Part shown: positions 35,391 through 44,855 of the stretch, in pieces | How the letters are laid out: each line of letters starts with the position of its first letter | How positions within the stretch are numbered: position 1 is the first letter of the stretch | From: Nitrosomonadales bacterium | GTDB taxonomy: Bacteria; Pseudomonadota; Gammaproteobacteria; Burkholderiales; Gallionellaceae | Assembly (NCBI GenBank): GCA_016234685.1 | Contig: JACRAT010000030.1 | Span: 81,853-145,852 of the forward strand | Direction: 5' to 3' | DNA: 64,000 nt | Notes under the pieces: model-generated | The model's input: the letters and a program-made list of their open reading frames with translations, nothing else | Databases searched by the model: none | Told to the model about the DNA's origin: nothing | Translations under genes and position numbers: made by a program

Positions 35391-37292
35391 TTATTTTCCC
35401 ATTTCCAGCATCAGTTGATTCACCCGTTTGACGAAGCCTGCGGGGTCGTCGAGTTGGCCGCCTTCGGCGAGCAGGGCCTGGTCGAACAGCACCGCCGCCC
35501 AATCGTCGAATTTGGCGGTCTCGCCTTTCAGACGTTGCACCACCGGGTGGCGCGGGTTGATCTCCAGGATCGGTTGCGAGGTCGGCGCTTTTTGACCGGC
35601 AGCCTTGAGGATGCGGGCGAGGTTGCCGCCGATGTCGTGCTCGTCGGCCACCAAGCAAGCGGGAGAATCGGTCAGGCGATGGGTGACGCGCACCTCCTTG
35701 ACGCGGCCAGTCAGGCTGCCCGCGATCTTGTCGGTCAGCTCTTTCAGATCGCCTGCTTCCTTTTCCTGCTCTTGCTTCTCAGCTTCATCTTCCAGCTTGC
35801 CCAAGTCCAAACCGCCCTTGGCGACCGAGACCAGTTGTTTGCCGTCGAATTCGGTCAGGCTGCCGACCACCCATTCGTCCACGCGCTCGGTGAGCAGTAG
35901 CACTTCGATGCCCTTCTTGCGGAACACTTCCAGATGCGGACTGTTCTTGGCCGCGTTGAAAGTCTCGGCGGTGACGTAATAGATCTTTTCCTGACCTTCC
36001 TTCATGCGACCGATGTAATCCTTGAGAGACACGGTTTCGTCGGTGGTGTCGGCCTGAGTGGAGGCAAAGCGCAGCAGGCCAGCGATCTTGTCCTTGTTGG
36101 CAAAGTCTTCGCCCACGCCTTCCTTCAGCACACGACCGAACTCGCTCCAGAACTTGGTGTATTTCTCCGGCTCGTTCGCAGCCAAATCTTCCAACAGCCC
36201 CAGCACCTTCTTCGAGCAACCGGCGCGGATGGCGTCGATGTCCTTGGATTCTTGCAATATCTCGCGCGAGACGTTGAGCGGCAGATCGTTGGAATCGACT
36301 ACCCCGCGCACGAAGCGCAGGTACAGCGGCATCAGTTGCTCAGCATCGTCCATGATGAACACGCGACGCACGTACAGCTTCACGCCGTGACGGGTGTTAC
36401 GGTCATACATGTCGAACGGCGCGCGCGCCGGGATGTACAACAACTGGGTGTATTCCTGACGGCCTTCGACGCGGGCGTGCGTCCAAGCCAGCGGGGCATC
36501 GTAATCGTGGCCGACGTGCTTGTAGAACTCCTTGTACTCGTCCTCGCTGATCTCGTTCTTGCTGCGCGCCCACAGCGCAGAGGCCTGATTCACTGTCTCG
36601 TCTTCGTCGCTGATGACGTTGTTGCCGTCTTGCCACTCCTCTTTCTTCATCACGATGGGCTGGACGATGTGGTTGGAATACTTGCGGATGATGCCGCGCA
36701 GGCGGAAACCTTCCAGCAGGTCGTCCTGCCCCTCGCGCAGATGCAGCGTGATCTCAGTACCGCGCGCGGCCTTGTTCTCCATCGCGATGGAGAACTCGCC
36801 ACCGCCGTCGGATTCCCAGCGCACACCTTGATCGGCGTTCTCGCCAGCGCGGCGGGTCAGCACGCTCACCTTGTCGGCCACGATGAAGGCGGAATAGAAG
36901 CCAACGCCGAACTGGCCGATCAGGCTGGCGTCCTTCTGCTGGTCACCGGACAGGCGCGAGAAGAACTCGCGCGTGCCGGACTTGGCGATGGTGCCGAGGT
37001 TGGCGATGACTTCGTCGCGGCTCATGCCGATGCCGTTGTCGGCGATGGTCAGCGTGCGGGCTTCTTTATCGAAGCTGATGCGGATGGCAAGGTCAGAATC
37101 ACTCTCGAACAGCGCCGCATTGTGCAGCCCTTCGAAGCGCAGCTTGTCACAAGCGTCGGAAGCGTTGGAAACCAGTTCGCGCAGGAATATCTCGCGATTG
37201 GAGTACAGCGAATGGATCATCAGTTGCAGCAGTTGCTTGACTTCAGTCTGGAAACCCAAGGTTTCGCGGTTGGCAGTAGCGTTCTCGGACAT
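35391..37292 (-). CDS. htpG: Chaperone HtpG (Hsp90)
   Basis: A 633-aa Hsp90 chaperone. The GHKL ATPase domain shows [21 protein letters not shown] and [11 protein letters not shown]. The middle domain follows, and the C-terminal dimerisation domain ends in a short helical tail. Length is typical. A sigma-32-like promoter lies upstream (37330-37357), and a GGGAG ribosome site precedes the ATG. The gene is monocistronic and converges with aat. Confidence 0.97.
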   Translation of the reverse strand: MSENATANRETLGFQTEVKQLLQLMIHSLYSNREIFLRELVSNASDACDKLRFEGLHNAALFESDSDLAIRISFDKEARTLTIADNGIGMSRDEVIANLGTIAKSGTREFFSRLSGDQQKDASLIGQFGVGFYSAFIVADKVSVLTRRAGENADQGVRWESDGGGEFSIAMENKAARGTEITLHLREGQDDLLEGFRLRGIIRKYSNHIVQPIVMKKEEWQDGNNVISDEDETVNQASALWARSKNEISEDEYKEFYKHVGHDYDAPLAWTHARVEGRQEYTQLLYIPARAPFDMYDRNTRHGVKLYVRRVFIMDDAEQLMPLYLRFVRGVVDSNDLPLNVSREILQESKDIDAIRAGCSKKVLGLLEDLAANEPEKYTKFWSEFGRVLKEGVGEDFANKDKIAGLLRFASTQADTTDETVSLKDYIGRMKEGQEKIYYVTAETFNAAKNSPHLEVFRKKGIEVLLLTERVDEWVVGSLTEFDGKQLVSVAKGGLDLGKLEDEAEKQEQEKEAGDLKELTDKIAGSLTGRVKEVRVTHRLTDSPACLVADEHDIGGNLARILKAAGQKAPTSQPILEINPRHPVVQRLKGETAKFDDWAAVLFDQALLAEGGQLDDPAGFVKRVNQLMLEMGK

Positions 37293-37329
37293 CTTTATGT
37301 TCTCCCGGTTACAAAATCGACAGGGCGCT

Positions 37330-37357
37330 ATATGCGGACGCAGCCAGAGATTTCAAG
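37330..37357 (-). promoter_or_regulatory. Sigma-32 heat-shock promoter of htpG
   Basis: On the minus strand CTTGAAA (37351-37357) and CCGCATAT (37330-37337) are separated by 13 bp. The sigma-32 consensus is CTTGAAA and CCCCATNT at similar spacing. The likely transcript start is about 30 bp before the htpG ATG. Confidence 0.75.
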
Positions 37358-37499
37358 AGGCGCGCATCACTTGACCTATCCGATCTGCTCGGCCTGACGC
37401 ATGACAAGTGTGCCCCTCGATGATGAAACTTGCCGCCCCCGTCCCTCCCATCCAATTTCCACCCTAAGGAAGAAGGAGCAAACGAATCTCTGCGTGAGT

Positions 37500-37529
37500 T
37501 TCACATTAAGTCCTTCATTGGGTTATAAT
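37500..37529 (+). promoter_or_regulatory. Sigma-70 promoter of the rpsB-tsf operon
   Basis: TTCACA (37500-37505) and a perfect TATAAT (37524-37529) with 18-bp spacing. The predicted transcript begins near 37537, giving a leader of about 130 nt before rpsB. Confidence 0.75.
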
Positions 37530-37585
37530 CCGCGCCCTGTTTGCCCGGCGGCCATTTCGGCCATCGTTCAGCGACAGAATTCACA

Positions 37586-37629
37586 CATCTATCCGGTTGG
37601 GGTGCTCGCAAGAGTCAAGCTGATAGATG
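37586..37629 (+). promoter_or_regulatory. rpsB leader, probable S2 autoregulatory structure
   Basis: Within the leader an 8-bp helix CATCTATC (37586-37593) pairs perfectly with GATAGATG (37622-37629), enclosing a GGTTGGGGTGCTCGC-containing loop. The rpsB-tsf leader of gamma-proteobacteria is known to bind S2 for feedback control. The position and the helix suggest the same here. Confidence 0.55.
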
Positions 37630-37664
37630 GCGGAAAATAACCCTTAACAATCATTGGAGTAAGC

Positions 37665-38390
37665 ATGTCTGTCTCAATGCGTCAAATGTTGGAAGCCGGT
37701 GTCCACTTCGGTCACCAAACCCGTTTCTGGAACCCCAAGATGGCTCCGTTCATCTTCGGTCATCGCAACAAGATCCACATCATCAACTTGGAAAAGACCG
37801 TTGTCATGTTCAACGATGCGCTGAAGTTCGTGCGCAAGTTGTCCGCAGACAAGGGCAATGTGCTGTTCGTAGCGACCAAGCGCCAAGCACGCGAGATCAT
37901 CAAGGAAGAAGCGCAACGCGCTGGCTGCCCTTACGTCGACTATCGCTGGTTGGGCGGTATGCTGACCAACTTCAAGACCGTGCAACTGTCCATCAAGCGC
38001 CTGCGCGAACTGGAAACCATGACTCAAGACGGCTCCTTGGAGAAGGTTTCCAAGAAGGAAGCGCTGATGCTGACCCGCGAACTGGAAAAGCTGGAGCGTA
38101 GCCTGGGCGGTATCAAGGATATGCAAGGCCTGCCTTCCGCGATCTTCGTGATCGACGTCGGCTACCAAAAGGGCACTATCGTCGAAGCGCAGAAGCTGGG
38201 CATCCCGGTCATCGGCATCGTCGATACCAACCACTCTCCGCTGGGCGTGGACTACATCGTTCCTGGCAACGATGACTCCAGCCAAGCGATTCGCCTGTAC
38301 GCTCGTGGCGTAGCCGATGCCGTTCTGGAAGGCCGTGCACAAGCATTGAGCGATCTGGCAGCCAAGGTGTCCGCAGAACAAGCGGCATAA
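37665..38390 (+). CDS. rpsB: 30S ribosomal protein S2
   Basis: A 241-aa small-subunit protein with the S2 signatures ([25 protein letters not shown]-equivalent segment, [24 protein letters not shown]). GTAAGC-type spacing with TTGGAG precedes the ATG. First gene of the operon reaching to rnhB; followed by an intrinsic terminator before tsf. Confidence 0.98.
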   Translation: MSVSMRQMLEAGVHFGHQTRFWNPKMAPFIFGHRNKIHIINLEKTVVMFNDALKFVRKLSADKGNVLFVATKRQAREIIKEEAQRAGCPYVDYRWLGGMLTNFKTVQLSIKRLRELETMTQDGSLEKVSKKEALMLTRELEKLERSLGGIKDMQGLPSAIFVIDVGYQKGTIVEAQKLGIPVIGIVDTNHSPLGVDYIVPGNDDSSQAIRLYARGVADAVLEGRAQALSDLAAKVSAEQAA

Positions 38391-38405
38391 ACCCCTCAAG
38401 GTTAG

Positions 38406-38430
38406 AAAAGGGGCGCGAGCCCCTTTTTTT
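38406..38430 (+). terminator. Terminator/attenuator between rpsB and tsf
   Basis: Stem AAAAGGGGC / GCCCCTTTT with GCGA loop, followed by three more T. Some transcription is expected to read through to tsf, as in E. coli. Confidence 0.85.
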
Positions 38431-38459
38431 GTAAGTAATGTTTCTCAAGGAGTGAATAA

Positions 38460-39356
38460 ATGGCTGAAATTACCGCAAGCATGGTGATGGCACTGCGCGG
38501 GGCGACTGGCCTCGGCATGATGGAATGTAAGAAGGCACTGGTCGAAACCAACGGTGACGCCAAGGCTGCTGAAGAGCTGCTGCGCATCAAGAGCGGCGCA
38601 AAGGCCACTAAAGCCGCATCGCGCGTCGCCGCTGAAGGCGTCGTCAACTCCTTCGTCACTGCCGACGGCAAGACCGGCGCTGTGGTAGAAGTGAACTGCG
38701 AAACCGACTTCGTCGCCAAGAACGACGACTTCGTCGCCTTCGCCAAAAACGTCGCTCAGACCGTTGCCGAAAGCGATCCGGCTGACATCGCCGCCCTGCT
38801 GGAACTGCCGCTGGCCAACGCTTCTGGCTCTGTCGAAGAAGTCCGCAAGGCACTGGTGATGAAGCTGGGTGAGAACGTTTCCATCCGCCGCTTCGCCCGC
38901 TACGCCACTTCCGGCAAGCTGGCGACTTACCTGCACGGCAGCAAGATCGGCGTGTTGCTGGACTTCACCGGCGAAGACGCACTGGGTCGTGACATTTCCA
39001 TGCACATCGCAGCGAGCAAGCCCAAGTCGGTCGACGCTTCCGGCGTGAATCAGGATGACATCGCCACCGAGCGCCGCATCGCTATCGAGAAGGCCCGCGA
39101 AGCCGGCAAGCCAGAAACCATGCTGGACAAGATCGCCGAAGGCACCGTACAGAAGTTCCTGAAGGAAGTCACCCTGCTGGGCCAAGTGTTCGTCAAGGCT
39201 GAAGATGGCAAGCAAACCATCGAACAACTGCTGAAGAGCCGTGGCGCTACCGTTGCCGCTTTCCAGATGTTCGTGGTCGGTGAAGGCATCGAGAAGGTGG
39301 TCGAAGATTACGCCGCCGAAGTCGCAGCAACCATCGCCGCAGCCAACAAGGGTTAA
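38460..39356 (+). CDS. tsf: Elongation factor Ts
   Basis: A 298-aa guanine nucleotide exchange factor for EF-Tu. It has the UBA-like start ([18 protein letters not shown]), the TDFVAKND core motif and the coiled-coil region near 180-230. The ribosome site AAGGAG is ideal. pyrH follows three bases after the stop. Confidence 0.98.
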   Translation: MAEITASMVMALRGATGLGMMECKKALVETNGDAKAAEELLRIKSGAKATKAASRVAAEGVVNSFVTADGKTGAVVEVNCETDFVAKNDDFVAFAKNVAQTVAESDPADIAALLELPLANASGSVEEVRKALVMKLGENVSIRRFARYATSGKLATYLHGSKIGVLLDFTGEDALGRDISMHIAASKPKSVDASGVNQDDIATERRIAIEKAREAGKPETMLDKIAEGTVQKFLKEVTLLGQVFVKAEDGKQTIEQLLKSRGATVAAFQMFVVGEGIEKVVEDYAAEVAATIAAANKG

Positions 39357-39359
39357 ACC

Positions 39360-40082
39360 ATGACGACTACCGCCCCAGCCTACAAGCGCATCCTCCTCAA
39401 ACTTTCCGGCGAAGCCCTGATGGGCGACGACAGCTACGGCATCAACCGTACCGTCATCGAGCGCATCGTCGCCGAGATCGCCGAGGTGGTGGCGCTTGGA
39501 GTGCAGGTGGCGGTAGTGATCGGCGGCGGCAACATCTTCCGGGGAGTGGCACCAGCCGCTGCTGGGATGGATCGCGCCACCGCCGATTACATGGGTATGC
39601 TGGCTACGGTGATGAATGCGATGGCCTTGCAGGACGCGATGAAACGCGGCGGGCTGGAATGCCGTGTGCAATCCGCACTGAATCTGGAGCAAGTCGCCGA
39701 GCCGTTCATACGCGGCAAGGCCTTGCGCTATCTGGAAGAAGGCACGGTCGTCATCTTCGGCGCCGGAACCGGCAACCCCTTCTTCACCACTGACACCGCC
39801 GCCGCTTTGCGCGGGGTGGAAATGTCGGCCAATGTCGTCATCAAGGCGACCAAGGTAGACGGTGTCTACACCGCCGACCCCAAGAAAGACCCGACCGCGA
39901 CCCGCTATGAGAAGCTCAGCTTCGACGAAGCGATCGCCAAGAATCTCAAGGTGATGGATGCCACCGCGCTGACGCTGTGCCGCGACCAGAACCTTTCCAT
40001 CATCGTGTTCAGCATCTTCAAGCATGGCGCGCTCAAGCGCGTAGTCATGGGCGAAGACGAAGGCACGCTGGTGCATGTGTAA
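39360..40082 (+). CDS. pyrH: UMP kinase
   Basis: A 240-aa hexameric bacterial UMP kinase of the amino-acid-kinase fold that makes UDP from UMP and ATP. Segments [36 protein letters not shown] and [12 protein letters not shown] are visible. Between tsf and frr as in most bacteria. Confidence 0.98.
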   Translation: MTTTAPAYKRILLKLSGEALMGDDSYGINRTVIERIVAEIAEVVALGVQVAVVIGGGNIFRGVAPAAAGMDRATADYMGMLATVMNAMALQDAMKRGGLECRVQSALNLEQVAEPFIRGKALRYLEEGTVVIFGAGTGNPFFTTDTAAALRGVEMSANVVIKATKVDGVYTADPKKDPTATRYEKLSFDEAIAKNLKVMDATALTLCRDQNLSIIVFSIFKHGALKRVVMGEDEGTLVHV

Positions 40083-40112
40083 TCAAGCATTGCTGGCTCA
40101 AGGAGACTACCA

Positions 40113-40670
40113 ATGATTTCTGACGTCAAGAAGACCGCCGAACAAAAGATGAGCCGTTCGCTGGAGTCGCTGAAGGCCGACTTCAGTAAAGTCCGCACTG
40201 GACGTGCGCACACCGGCATTCTCGACCACCTCACGGTGGATTATTACGGCAATCCGACCGCGATCAATCAAGTCGCCAACGTGACCCTGATCGACGCCCG
40301 TACCATCGGCGTGCAGCCTTACGAAAAGAACATGTTCGGCCCGGTGGAAAGAGCAATCCGCGACTCCGAGCTCGGGCTGAATCCCGCAACACAAGGCACT
40401 ATCATCCGCATCCCGATGCCGATGCTGACCGAAGAGCGCCGCCGCGACCTGACTAAAGTGGTGCGCGGTGAAGCCGAGAATGGCCGCATCGCCGTGCGCA
40501 ACATCCGCCGCGACGCCAACGAACAACTGAAGAAGCTGGTCAAGGACAAAGCCATCAGCGAAGACGACGAACGTCGCGCGCAGGACGACATCCAGAAACT
40601 GACCGACCGTTTCGTCGCCGAGATCGAAAAAGCCTTGCAGGTCAAAGAAGCCGAACTGATGGCGGTGTAA
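40113..40670 (+). CDS. frr: Ribosome recycling factor
   Basis: A 185-aa protein that with EF-G splits post-termination ribosomes. The three-helix bundle and core segments [27 protein letters not shown] and [15 protein letters not shown] are present. AAGGAG lies upstream of the ATG. A palindromic repeat lies between it and uppS. Confidence 0.98.
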   Translation: MISDVKKTAEQKMSRSLESLKADFSKVRTGRAHTGILDHLTVDYYGNPTAINQVANVTLIDARTIGVQPYEKNMFGPVERAIRDSELGLNPATQGTIIRIPMPMLTEERRRDLTKVVRGEAENGRIAVRNIRRDANEQLKKLVKDKAISEDDERRAQDDIQKLTDRFVAEIEKALQVKEAELMAV

Positions 40671-40674
40671 TGAG

Positions 40675-40740
40675 CTTGTAGCCGATAGCCGTTAGCCAAA
40701 CCCGGCTTTGCTACCAGCTACAGGCCACCAGCTAAGGACC
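40675..40740. repeat. Intergenic palindromic repeat, copy 2
   Basis: Imperfect palindrome between frr and uppS made of AGCTTGTAGCC, GTTAGCC, CTACCAGCTACAGG and CCAGCTAAGG words. It is related to the element at 3497-3577. Being inside an operon, it would be transcribed and could form a stem at the frr 3' end. Confidence 0.6.
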
Positions 40741-40743
40741 CTC

Positions 40744-41508
40744 ATGGCGCTATTCCAGAGCTCTACCCGCAACATCCCGGACGCGCCCCGCGCCCCGCGC
40801 CACGTTGCCGTCATCATGGACGGCAACGGACGCTGGGCCAAACAGCGCTTCCTGCCGCGCGTCGCGGGCCATCAGCGCGGCGTCAAGACTCTGCGCGAAC
40901 TGGTACTCACCTGCTTGGATATGAAGATCGAATACCTCACTGTATTCGCCTTCAGCAGCGAGAACTGGCGTCGCCCCGCTGACGAGGTGTCGTTCCTGAT
41001 GGAGTTGTTCGTCAAAGTGCTCAAGCGCGAGTTCAAGCATCTGCACAAAGACAACGTCCGCCTCAAAATCATCGGCGACCGTAGCCGTCTGGGCGACAAG
41101 CTCAACCACCTGATAACCGAGACCGAGGCGCTGACCGCCAACAACACCGCGCTTACCTTCACCGTCGCCGCCAACTACGGCGGGCGCTGGGACATCATGC
41201 AGGCGACGCAAGCCATGCTGCGCGCCCATCCCGAGTTCATCGACGGCTTCAGCGAAGACGACCTCGCCGCCTACCTTTCCATGAGCTACGCACCCGAGCC
41301 AGACCTGTTCATCCGCACCGGCGGCGAACAGCGCATCAGCAACTTCCTGCTCTGGCAGCTGGCTTATACCGAACTGTATTTCACCGACACGCTGTGGCCC
41401 GCCTTCGACCGCACCGAGCTGGAAAAAGCCATCGCCTCCTACCAACACCGCGAGCGCCGTTTCGGGCGCATCAGCGAACAACTGCAACAGGACAAACCCG
41501 TTGCTTAA
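40744..41508 (+). CDS. uppS: Undecaprenyl diphosphate synthase
   Basis: A 254-aa cis-prenyltransferase producing the C55 carrier lipid for cell-wall and polysaccharide synthesis. The catalytic Asp lies in [21 protein letters not shown], and [15 protein letters not shown] near the C-terminus, are also typical. ATG 40744 with AGGA six bases ahead is chosen over an in-frame codon at 40708 lying in the repeat. Overlaps cdsA by eight bases. Confidence 0.97.
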   Translation: MALFQSSTRNIPDAPRAPRHVAVIMDGNGRWAKQRFLPRVAGHQRGVKTLRELVLTCLDMKIEYLTVFAFSSENWRRPADEVSFLMELFVKVLKREFKHLHKDNVRLKIIGDRSRLGDKLNHLITETEALTANNTALTFTVAANYGGRWDIMQATQAMLRAHPEFIDGFSEDDLAAYLSMSYAPEPDLFIRTGGEQRISNFLLWQLAYTELYFTDTLWPAFDRTELEKAIASYQHRERRFGRISEQLQQDKPVA

Positions 41509-42304
41509 ACAGAGAGTCATCACCGCCTTCGTCCTGCTGGCGCTGTTCCTATCCGCGCTGTTCGCCCTGCCTGCGACCGGCTGGGCGCTGCTGGTCATCG
41601 CCCTGATCGGGCTGGGCGCAAAGGAATGGGCCGGGCTGTCCAAACTGAGCGGCAGCGCGAGTTGGTTATATCTCGGGCTGAGTCTGGCACTGATGGCCGG
41701 ATTGACACTCCCTACCGCAGCGGCATTCGCCTTACCGGTCTATCTCGTCGCCGCGCTGCTCTGGCTGATCGTCGTCCCGCTCTGGCTGGCGCGTGGATGG
41801 AAGCTGCATTCGCCCGGCCTGATGGCGCTGCTGGGCTGGGCCGTGCTGCTGCCCACCGGGCTGGCGATGCTGCAACTGCGCAGCATCAGCCCCTGGCTGC
41901 TGCTGGGCGTGATGGCGCTGGTGTGGATCGCCGACAGCGCCGCCTATTTCGCTGGCCGCCGTTTCGGCAAGCACAAGCTCGCCCCCTCCATCAGCCCCGG
42001 CAAGACTTGGGAAGGCGCAGCAGGCGCGGTCGCCGGGGTCAGTCTGTACGTGTTGGCTGTCGCACTGACTCAGGATGCGCCGCTGTTCGGTCTGCCCCTG
42101 CCCGCCCTGCTGCTGGTCGCACTATGCTGGGTGGCGTTCTCAATCTACGGCGACCTGTTCGAATCGGCCCTCAAGCGTCAGGCCGGGATCAAAGACAGCG
42201 GCACGCTGCTGCCCGGCCACGGCGGCCTGCTCGACCGCATCGACGCACTGACCTCCACCCTGCCGCTGGCAGCACTGGCCCTTATTTTGCAAAGACTGGC
42301 ATGA
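41501..42304 (+). CDS. cdsA: Phosphatidate cytidylyltransferase
   Basis: A 267-aa inner-membrane enzyme making CDP-diacylglycerol. About eight helices are predicted, with [13 protein letters not shown] and the C-terminal family signature [14 protein letters not shown]...LPGHGG. It uses a TTG start at 41501 with AGGA upstream. The start overlaps uppS and the stop overlaps the dxr start (ATGA). Confidence 0.96.
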   Translation: MLKQRVITAFVLLALFLSALFALPATGWALLVIALIGLGAKEWAGLSKLSGSASWLYLGLSLALMAGLTLPTAAAFALPVYLVAALLWLIVVPLWLARGWKLHSPGLMALLGWAVLLPTGLAMLQLRSISPWLLLGVMALVWIADSAAYFAGRRFGKHKLAPSISPGKTWEGAAGAVAGVSLYVLAVALTQDAPLFGLPLPALLLVALCWVAFSIYGDLFESALKRQAGIKDSGTLLPGHGGLLDRIDALTSTLPLAALALILQRLA

Positions 42305-43488
42305 GCAAGCTCACCCGACTCACCGTACTCGGCTCCACCGGCAGCATAGGCAAAAGCACGCTGGACGTGGTGGCACGCCATCCTGAGCGTTATCGCATCT
42401 TCGCGCTGACGGCGCATCAGCAAGATGGCCTGTTGTTCGAGCAGTGCCAACAGTTCCAGCCGCAGTTCGCCGTGTTGCTTGACGAAGCTGCTGCCGCGCG
42501 TCTGCGCGAGAATCTACGCGCCGCCGGCTCGACCACCGAAGTGCTGACCGGCGTGGCCGCGCTGGAGCAAGTCTCTGCCGCGCCCGAAGTGGATGCCGTG
42601 ATGGCGGCCATCGTCGGCGCGGCCGGTTTGCGCCCCACACTGGCGGCGGCGCGGGCAGGCAAAAAGATCCTGCTGGCCAACAAGGAGACGCTGGTGATGG
42701 CCGGCGCGGTATTCATGGATGCGGTGCGCGCCAGCGGCTCGGTGCTGCTGCCCATCGACAGCGAGCACAATGCCATCTTCCAGTCCATGCCGCACGATTA
42801 CGCGGGCGACTTGGCCGCCTCCGGCATCAGCAAGATCCTGCTCACCGCTTCCGGCGGGCCGTTCCGCAACACGCCCTTGTCCGACCTGCACAACGTCACG
42901 CCGCAACAAGCCTGCGCCCATCCCAACTGGAGCATGGGGCGCAAGATCTCGGTGGATTCGGCCAGCATGATGAACAAGGGGCTGGAAGTCATCGAGGCGC
43001 ACTGGCTATTCAACGCGCCCGCCGACAGCATCCAAGTGGTGGTGCATCCGCAGAGCGTGATCCACTCGCTGGTGCAATACGTCGATGGCTCGGTGCTGGC
43101 GCAACTGGGCAACCCGGACATGCGCACACCCATCGCTTACGCACTGGCTTGGCCGGAGCGCATCGCCTCCGGTGTCGCGCCGCTCGACCTGTTCCAGATC
43201 GCCCGACTGGATTTCCAGCAGCCGGATTTCGAGCGCTTCCGCTGCTTGGCGCTGGCTTATCAGGCTTTACGCGCCGGTGGCACTGCGCCATCCATCCTGA
43301 ATGCCGCCAACGAAGTGGCGGTGGCCACCTTCCTTGACGGGAAGATCCCCTTCCTCGCCATCCCGCGTTTAATCGAAGACGTGCTGAATGCGCTGCCCTC
43401 GGTCGCCGTCACGCAACTCGAAGACGTGCTGGAAGCCGACCTCGCCGCCCGCCGCATCGCTCACGAACGCATCTCGCAGCGCCATTGA
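42301..43488 (+). CDS. dxr: 1-deoxy-D-xylulose 5-phosphate reductoisomerase
   Basis: A 395-aa NADPH-dependent enzyme producing MEP in the non-mevalonate isoprenoid pathway. The NADPH site [23 protein letters not shown] and the metal/substrate segment [11 protein letters not shown] are intact; [18 protein letters not shown] follows. The frame is open 675 bp upstream inside cdsA, but ATG 42301 matches the family start. Confidence 0.98.
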   Translation: MSKLTRLTVLGSTGSIGKSTLDVVARHPERYRIFALTAHQQDGLLFEQCQQFQPQFAVLLDEAAAARLRENLRAAGSTTEVLTGVAALEQVSAAPEVDAVMAAIVGAAGLRPTLAAARAGKKILLANKETLVMAGAVFMDAVRASGSVLLPIDSEHNAIFQSMPHDYAGDLAASGISKILLTASGGPFRNTPLSDLHNVTPQQACAHPNWSMGRKISVDSASMMNKGLEVIEAHWLFNAPADSIQVVVHPQSVIHSLVQYVDGSVLAQLGNPDMRTPIAYALAWPERIASGVAPLDLFQIARLDFQQPDFERFRCLALAYQALRAGGTAPSILNAANEVAVATFLDGKIPFLAIPRLIEDVLNALPSVAVTQLEDVLEADLAARRIAHERISQRH

Positions 43489-43492
43489 TGCC

Positions 43493-44848
43493 ATGACCAC
43501 CCTGCTCTCATTCCTCCTCGCTATCGCCATCTTGGTGGTGATCCACGAACTGGGGCACTACTGGGTGGCGCGTCGCTGCGGCGTGAAAGTGCTGCGCTTC
43601 TCGGTCGGATTCGGCAAGCCGCTGTACATCAAGCGCTACGCGGGCAGCGAGACTGAATGGGTGATCTCGGCGATCCCGCTGGGCGGCTACGTCAGGATGC
43701 TGGACGAGCGCGAGGAAGCGGTTGCCCCGGAAGAGCTGTCGCGCGCCTTCAACCGCAAGCCGGTGTGGCAACGCATGGCCATCGTGGTCGCAGGGCCGCT
43801 GGCGAATCTGCTGTTGGCGGTATTGCTGTACTGGGTGCTGTTCCTGCACGGCGTACCCGAAATGAAGCCGATGCTAGGCGAGATTAAGCCCGCAACGCCC
43901 GCCGCCATCGCCAATCTGCACACGCAAGAGACCATTGTCAGCATCAACGGCGAGCCTATGCCTGGTTGGCAGGAAGTACGCTGGAAGCTGCTCGATCTGG
44001 CGCTGCAAAAGGCCGCTGCCGACATCGAGACGGTGACGACCAACGGCCAAGTCTCGCACCACACGCTGGATCTGATCGGGCTGAGTGCCGCCGATCTCGA
44101 TGGCGATTTCATGCAGAAGCTGGGCATCCAGACCTATCGTCCACCGGTCTACGCCATCATCGGCAAACTGTCGGAAGGCGGCGTGGCGCAGCGCGCCGGA
44201 CTGCAATCACGCGACCTAGTGCTATATGCCGCCGGATTGCCGGTATTCCTGTGGGAGGATCTGGTCAGCATCGTGCGCGAGCACCCCAACACCCGTTTCA
44301 CTCTGGACATCGAGCGTAACGGCAAGCATCTGGAGATCGAGGTGACGCCGGAAGGGGTGCATGAGAACGGCGCGCTGGTAGGCAAGATCGGCGCAGCTCC
44401 GCTCATCGACGAGGCGGCGTTCAAAAACTTGCTGACCGAAGTACGCTATCCGCCGCAAGAGGCCTTGCTTCAGGCCCTGCGCAAGACGCGCGACACCATC
44501 AAGATCAGTCTGAAGATGATGGGCAAGATGCTGACAGGCGAGGTCTCGATCAAGAATCTCTCCGGCCCGATCAGCATCGCCGATTACGCTGGTCAATCCG
44601 CCCAGATGGGGCTGACCGCCTACTTGGGTTTCCTAGCGCTCATCAGCGTCAGCTTGGGCGTACTCAACCTGCTGCCCGTCCCCTTATTGGACGGTGGGCA
44701 TTTGCTGTATTATGTGGCCGAGTTAATCAAGGGTGGCCCCGTGTCCGAACGAGCTTGGGAGATCGGGCAAAAAATCGGCATAGGGCTGCTCTTTACCTTA
44801 ATGGCTTTTGCGTTGTACAACGACGTAAGCCGTCTGTTCTTGGGTTGA
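43493..44848 (+). CDS. rseP: Site-2 protease RseP
   Basis: A 451-aa inner-membrane zinc protease. The active site HELGH lies at residues 19-23 in the first helix. PDZ domains occupy the periplasmic middle, and the second catalytic motif (PVPLLDGGH) is near residue 400. In E. coli it cleaves RseA in the sigma-E envelope stress response and clears signal peptides. ATG 43493 is four bases after the dxr stop. Confidence 0.97.
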   Translation: MTTLLSFLLAIAILVVIHELGHYWVARRCGVKVLRFSVGFGKPLYIKRYAGSETEWVISAIPLGGYVRMLDEREEAVAPEELSRAFNRKPVWQRMAIVVAGPLANLLLAVLLYWVLFLHGVPEMKPMLGEIKPATPAAIANLHTQETIVSINGEPMPGWQEVRWKLLDLALQKAAADIETVTTNGQVSHHTLDLIGLSAADLDGDFMQKLGIQTYRPPVYAIIGKLSEGGVAQRAGLQSRDLVLYAAGLPVFLWEDLVSIVREHPNTRFTLDIERNGKHLEIEVTPEGVHENGALVGKIGAAPLIDEAAFKNLLTEVRYPPQEALLQALRKTRDTIKISLKMMGKMLTGEVSIKNLSGPISIADYAGQSAQMGLTAYLGFLALISVSLGVLNLLPVPLLDGGHLLYYVAELIKGGPVSERAWEIGQKIGIGLLFTLMAFALYNDVSRLFLG

Positions 44849-44855
44849 AACCATC

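Noticed and set aside
38445..40076. 543-codon minus-strand frame across tsf and pyrH
   Set aside because: Antisense to two certain housekeeping genes; composition and lack of motifs mark it as a shadow.
41626..42300. N-terminal extension of the dxr frame into cdsA
   Set aside because: The extension is an Arg-rich shadow of cdsA; Dxr starts at 42301 at the NADPH-binding motif.
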